This document shows positions 7,980 through 11,487 of a stretch of 11,487 nt of DNA, piece by piece. This DNA comes from Bacteroidaceae bacterium (lineage in GTDB: Bacteria > Bacteroidota > Bacteroidia > Bacteroidales > Bacteroidaceae), in assembly GCA_900768625.1 (NCBI GenBank), contig CAAGDO010000142.1:1-11487 (forward strand). The letters are read 5' to 3'. Within the stretch, counting starts at the first letter, position 1, and the number at the start of each line of letters is the position of its first letter. Position numbers and translations under genes: made by a program. Under the pieces are notes generated by a model. That model was not told the origin of the DNA. It searched no databases and was given only the letters and a program-made list of their open reading frames with translations.

Positions 7980-8288
7980 ATGAATGGATTTAAAATTCCA
8001 GAAGTTGCGTCCTTGGGAAGGGTTCTTTCTAAGGATGAATTAAAAGCCATTATTGGCGGAGCTATTGCGAAGGTTACTTGTACCTGTGAATTGCATCTTG
8101 AGATGACTAATCCTGTAGATGGAAAGGTGTACTATCGTGAAGAAAATGCTGAGCCAACAGGAACATTCGCAACCAGCAACGAATGTACTGCTGCTTGTAT
8201 TAATACGTGTAATTCAACAAGTGGCTGCAAAAGCAGTAAGAGTTCTTACAAGTATGAGGTGTTGGAGGGTTCTGGGGTAGGTTCCTAA
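7980..8288 (+). CDS. Double-glycine precursor peptide with six core cysteines
   Basis: This is a likely ribosomally made precursor of a secreted peptide. Of 102 residues, the first 27 resemble the leaders of Bacteroidales GG natural-product precursors: LSKDELKAIIGG ends at Gly26-Gly27, and C39 exporters cut after such a pair. The predicted mature part is 75 residues from Ala28. It contains Cys34, 36, 69, 73, 77 and 83, that is a CxC pair, a 32-residue gap, then CxxxCxxxC and a last Cys six residues on, enough for three disulfides. The second half is rich in Ser, Thr and Asn, possible glycosylation sites. It lies 14 bases after the GT25 fusion and just before a strong RNA hairpin. I do not recognise the mature sequence. 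A bacteriocin or a signal is plausible, but neither activity is shown by sequence. Confidence 0.85.
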   Translation: MNGFKIPEVASLGRVLSKDELKAIIGGAIAKVTCTCELHLEMTNPVDGKVYYREENAEPTGTFATSNECTAACINTCNSTSGCKSSKSSYKYEVLEGSGVGS

Positions 8289-8300
8289 TTAAGTAGATTA

Positions 8301-8337
8301 GTAGCATGTGATGTACAATAGTGGCATCATGTGCTAC
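8301..8337 (+). terminator. Stem-loop after the precursor gene, probable terminator or attenuator
   Basis: Bases 8301-8313 (GTAGCATGTGATG) pair with 8325-8337 (CATCATGTGCTAC) along all 13 positions in RNA, with two central G-U wobbles and an 11-base loop. A pyrimidine-rich run, TTCTATTTCC, follows, so the U tract is interrupted and termination may be partial. The hairpin sits 12 bases after the precursor stop codon and about 55 bases before the barrel gene. It could end the modification operon, reduce read-through into the barrel gene, or protect the 3' end of precursor mRNA. Confidence 0.65.
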
Positions 8338-8391
8338 TTCTATTTCCAAACCTGATAAATTGAACGAAGAAAATAGTAAAAATAATCCAAC

Positions 8392-11361
8392 ATGAAAAAA
8401 AACATATATCTCCTCCTCTTCCTATTCGTCCAAGCATTCACAGTCTGGAGTCAACCTCCGGGAGAAGGTTGGACCCTAAAGATTCAGGAAGATTTGGCCA
8501 TATCCGATTTCAATATTCAGGATTGGTATACCCGAAAACGATTTATAGAAAAAGAGGTGAATGTCACGGTTTACAAGGAAGACAGCGTCACTTTTTTGAC
8601 CGATCAAGTTTGGTATGGTGGATCGACTGTGAATGGGAAGAAGCTGGTGAGTTCAGCCGAGGCATATATCCCTGTGTTGAAGCGCATCGTGGTCAAAGTG
8701 GAAAAAGAAGGCTACGACACGTTTTTGCAGGCTTTCGATATCCCAGACGAAACGCATTTGAAAAAGAGAAAAGATGGAAAATATTATTGGAACGGATTGC
8801 CAAAAATACTGATTCGGAAAAGCTTGAAGACGCGAGAGTTGGGAGAAGCGACCGTGACAGCCTCGCGCTTGCAGATGGTGGTGAAGGGAGACACGTTGGA
8901 ATACAATGTGGCGAATTTGCAACTCTCTGCTGGGTCGATGCTTGAAAATCTGATTCAGAGTCTTCCGGGTGCGAAACTCGACCGCAATGGCCGGATCACG
9001 GTCAATGGGGAATTTGTGCAACGTCTCTTGGTGAACGGTCGCGAATTCTTCGATGGCGATCCGCTTGTTGCGCTTAAGAATCTGCCTTACTACACGGTGG
9101 GTAAAGTCAAGGTGTATCACAACATCGGTTCTTCTTTCAAGAATAAGTCGGATTCCCTCCGGGCTTTGTCTCGAGCTCAACTTACGATGGATGTCCGCTT
9201 GAAGAGGCAATATTCCGAAATGTGGCTGGCCAACTTTGAGGTTGGTGGTGGTTCGCGAACGCATACGGACTGGAATAGCGTATACTTTGGACGCTTTTTT
9301 GCCATGCGTTTCACGGACCATTCGAGTATCGGAATATACGGCATAGCCAACAACGTGGGTAAAAACTATTCGGCCATGCATGATGGCAATTGGCGTGAGA
9401 TGCAAGCATCCAGTGGCGGAATGCCAACCACCCAGTCGGGTGGGGTGGATTTCTCGGTCGATGGGAAGAAGTCGAAATTGAAGTTCAAGACAACGCTGAA
9501 TCTGATGCATGAGGAAAATGATTTGGAAAACAGGATTTCCAATCAGACGTTCCTGTCAACGGGCGATATTTTCGACCGGATGAGAAGCACGGACCATAGT
9601 CGGGAATTCTCGGCAGATTGGAAATCCTCACTCTCCAGGGATGAAGGAGGCGTCAATTTTTCTGTTTCGCCGAAATTCTTTTATAAGAAAGGAGACGTGA
9701 TGGGAAATGGCTTGAGCGCTTCATTCGACGATGATCCGATGGATCGGACGCGAACTGCATCGCTGGACAGCATTTGGGGGGAATCTGCAAGTAGCCGTCT
9801 CTCTGAACTGCTGATCAAGAAAAGTCGGAGTATGAGCAATGCGAAGAATTCGCTTCTTCTGACAGGTGCTTCTGTCAATGTGACGGTTCCTCTCAATGGA
9901 CGACGTCACATCCTGCCGTTGGATGCTACGGTTGATTATAGCCGGTCGACCTACGAGCAAATGAGCGTGTCGAATGTGGTGACGAGAAACAGTGCATATT
10001 TCGAAAACACTTTTTCGTCCACGCCCAGTCATTCGTTCCGATGGTCGGCATCCACAATGCATTTCTTCCACTTGGTGGGAAACAGCAAATATTCTTTGTC
10101 GGGCAGAGTGAGCTACGCTTACAACCATGAATATAAGTATGCAGAGCGTGCGCTCTACAAAAATGGGGATGAGCAGCCGGACTGGTTGCCTGACATGCAT
10201 ACAGGCTATGCTTGGGAGTATAATCTGCGGAACAGTTATTTCACCGACAACTACAGCGACAATCACACGGTCGGTTGGAATCTTGACGCGAGTTTCCCCG
10301 GAATAAGGGAGGGAAAAAGTGTGGATGTGAGGATGGAGGTCCCGTTCCATGCTGATGTGCGCAAGGTGGTCGATATGCGTCATTCCCGCGAACAGGAAGT
10401 TCGAAAGACGTTCTGCTATTTCACTCCGTCGTTGGTCGTTACTGCCATGGACTATGCTCTCGATGGCCGTTACCAGCTGAGGACGTCGCTGCCTCAGATG
10501 AATGATTTGCTGGATATCTATGATGATGCCGCTTCGCTTTATCGGATGATGGGTAATCCTGACCTGAAGCGCGAAACCAGTCATGAGTTCTCGTTGACTT
10601 GGAAAAAGAACAATTGGAAGAAGATGCAATCGTACAGCATCGATTTGTCGAGTGCCATCATGCGTGACCATATCACGACGGCGCGGACGTACAATCGCGA
10701 AACGGCTGTGACGACTTCCAAGCCCGAAAACATCAACGGCAACTGGTGGGCTTCAGCAAAAGCCAGCTTTGGCCATGCTTTGGATGCCAAGAAGCTTTTC
10801 AATGCCACGGCTTCTGCCTACTACACTTTTGCCCATAGCGTGGATTTCTCCAGTGATGCGGAAGCGGCATTTCCCCAGCGTTTCACGGTGTATAACAATC
10901 GTGTGGGTGGTTCGGCTTCTGTCTCCTACAACAAACAGTCTGTCCGGGCTTCTCTCGAAGCAAAGGTCGCTTGGAACGGGCTGACGTCCGCTGCGCCGGA
11001 GTTCAGGAATATGAGCTACACGGATATGGACTATATGCTGAGTTTTGCAATGCCCATCGTTGGAAGTCTGGCTTTCGACACGGATTTCAAGCTGTCCATG
11101 CGTCGCGGCTATCATGAGCCTTCGATGAATACGACGGAGTGGGTGTGGAATGCCGCCTTGAGCACCAAACTGGATCGTTCGGGACAGTGGGTGCTTCGTG
11201 CCGTGGCATTCGATATCCTCCATAACCTCTCGAATGTGAGGAACACGATCAATGCGCAAGGTCACATGGAATGGTGGACCAACAGTGTGCAGAGTTATGC
11301 CTCGCTTCATCTGGTGTATCATATCAAGGTGAAACCCTCGAAGAAGGGTATTGGTAAGTAG
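8392..11361 (+). CDS. Large outer-membrane beta-barrel protein with regulatory and plug-like N-terminal domains
   Basis: This is a predicted outer-membrane protein of 989 residues. A signal peptide spans about 1-20 (KKNIYLLLFLFVQAF, cut near VWS-Q). A carboxypeptidase-regulatory-like beta domain (about 22-148) follows, then a TonB-receptor-like plug (about 150-248) with LGEATVTAS, SMLENLIQSLPGAKLDRNG, ITVNGEFVQRLLVNGREFF and VGKVKVYHNIGSS. The rest shows alternating strand patterns with frequent aromatic residues, typical of the large OMP_b-brl_3 barrels of Bacteroidota, and the final strand is near YASLHLVYHIKV. I see no clear TonB box. Its codons are richer in G+C (about 50-53% in sampled lines) than the genes to its left (about 33-47%). 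It follows the precursor by 103 bases after a hairpin, so it may have its own weak promoter; I find only a poor -7 match (TAAATTGA) at about 8357. It may be a receptor, an outer-membrane exit route, or an unrelated neighbour. Confidence 0.85.
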   Translation: MKKNIYLLLFLFVQAFTVWSQPPGEGWTLKIQEDLAISDFNIQDWYTRKRFIEKEVNVTVYKEDSVTFLTDQVWYGGSTVNGKKLVSSAEAYIPVLKRIVVKVEKEGYDTFLQAFDIPDETHLKKRKDGKYYWNGLPKILIRKSLKTRELGEATVTASRLQMVVKGDTLEYNVANLQLSAGSMLENLIQSLPGAKLDRNGRITVNGEFVQRLLVNGREFFDGDPLVALKNLPYYTVGKVKVYHNIGSSFKNKSDSLRALSRAQLTMDVRLKRQYSEMWLANFEVGGGSRTHTDWNSVYFGRFFAMRFTDHSSIGIYGIANNVGKNYSAMHDGNWREMQASSGGMPTTQSGGVDFSVDGKKSKLKFKTTLNLMHEENDLENRISNQTFLSTGDIFDRMRSTDHSREFSADWKSSLSRDEGGVNFSVSPKFFYKKGDVMGNGLSASFDDDPMDRTRTASLDSIWGESASSRLSELLIKKSRSMSNAKNSLLLTGASVNVTVPLNGRRHILPLDATVDYSRSTYEQMSVSNVVTRNSAYFENTFSSTPSHSFRWSASTMHFFHLVGNSKYSLSGRVSYAYNHEYKYAERALYKNGDEQPDWLPDMHTGYAWEYNLRNSYFTDNYSDNHTVGWNLDASFPGIREGKSVDVRMEVPFHADVRKVVDMRHSREQEVRKTFCYFTPSLVVTAMDYALDGRYQLRTSLPQMNDLLDIYDDAASLYRMMGNPDLKRETSHEFSLTWKKNNWKKMQSYSIDLSSAIMRDHITTARTYNRETAVTTSKPENINGNWWASAKASFGHALDAKKLFNATASAYYTFAHSVDFSSDAEAAFPQRFTVYNNRVGGSASVSYNKQSVRASLEAKVAWNGLTSAAPEFRNMSYTDMDYMLSFAMPIVGSLAFDTDFKLSMRRGYHEPSMNTTEWVWNAALSTKLDRSGQWVLRAVAFDILHNLSNVRNTINAQGHMEWWTNSVQSYASLHLVYHIKVKPSKKGIGK

Positions 11362-11441
11362 ACGAGATGAATAGGAAAGTGGATTAAAAGGAACGTGTGA
11401 TTACTGTCCAATCTTACAGAACACGCACGATAAGCTTTTTG

Positions 11442-11458
11442 AGCGTGCTCTGCACGCT
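11442..11458 (+). terminator. Weak terminator-like hairpin beyond the barrel gene
   Basis: AGCGTGC (11442-11448) pairs perfectly with GCACGCT (11452-11458) across a three-base TCT loop, 80 bases after the barrel stop codon. GGTCTTTTC follows, a short and interrupted U tract. The stem is short, so this is a candidate only. No gene is apparent between 11362 and 11487. One minus-strand frame is open from the right edge for about 28 codons, but nothing in it is recognisable. Confidence 0.35.
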
Positions 11459-11487
11459 GGTCTTTTCACGTTAATGGCCGCCAAAGC

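Noticed and set aside
8653..9510. 285-codon open frame on the minus strand over the barrel N-terminus
   Set aside because: It is antisense to the regulatory and plug-like domains, whose protein motifs are clear. No family motif or signal is visible in it.
9721..10671. 316-codon open frame on the minus strand inside the barrel gene
   Set aside because: It is fully antisense to a well-supported outer-membrane protein, has Arg/His-rich composition without domains, and is probably a by-product of that gene's codon usage.
10753..11322. 189-codon minus-strand open frame near the end of the barrel gene
   Set aside because: It overlaps conserved-looking beta strands in antisense and has no recognisable domain.
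1..11487. CRISPR array, tRNA or rRNA genes
   Set aside because: I saw no regularly spaced direct repeats and no tRNA- or rRNA-like segments on either strand by eye.

Overview
The window looks like a chromosomal accessory locus from a member of the Bacteroidota, probably Bacteroidales. A Prevotella- or Bacteroides-like host is an inference, not a demonstration. Four things point there: promoter elements of the Bacteroidota type (TTTG, then TAnnTTTG about 20 bp downstream), no strong Shine-Dalgarno sequences, a precursor peptide with the Bacteroidales LSKDELKAIIGG leader, and a large outer-membrane barrel with a carboxypeptidase-regulatory-like N-terminus and a TonB-receptor-like plug.

Layout. 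Two genes read leftward: a peptidase-containing ABC exporter with an N-terminal C39 domain (1181-3400) and, downstream of it, a short HlyD-type adaptor (218-955). A 194-bp imperfect inverted repeat resembling a MITE (987-1180) separates them and begins directly after the exporter stop codon. From a divergent promoter region (3401-3678) four genes read rightward as a tight unit: a class I SAM methyltransferase (3679-4422), a membrane protein joining a degenerate C39-like domain, a VKOR domain and a DsbA/thioredoxin-like domain (4433-5965), a three-module protein with two GT25-like glycosyltransferase domains and a methyltransferase (5962-7965), and a 102-residue double-glycine precursor peptide with six cysteines in its core (7980-8288). 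A 13-bp hairpin follows the peptide gene. Next comes a 989-residue outer-membrane beta-barrel protein (8392-11361), noticeably richer in G+C than the genes to its left. The first 217 bases and last 126 bases hold no gene I can support.

Interpretation. The genes read as one secreted-peptide system. The precursor would be made with a leader, possibly glycosylated and methylated in the cytoplasm, cut after Gly26-Gly27 by the C39 domain while being pumped through the exporter/HlyD pair, and oxidised in the periplasm by the VKOR-DsbA fusion to form disulfides. The barrel could be the outer-membrane partner, a receptor, or an unrelated neighbour. No TolC-like channel and no recognisable immunity protein is present. 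The family assignments rest on visible motifs. The assembly into a modified, disulfide-rich peptide pathway, and any bacteriocin or signalling role, is inference.
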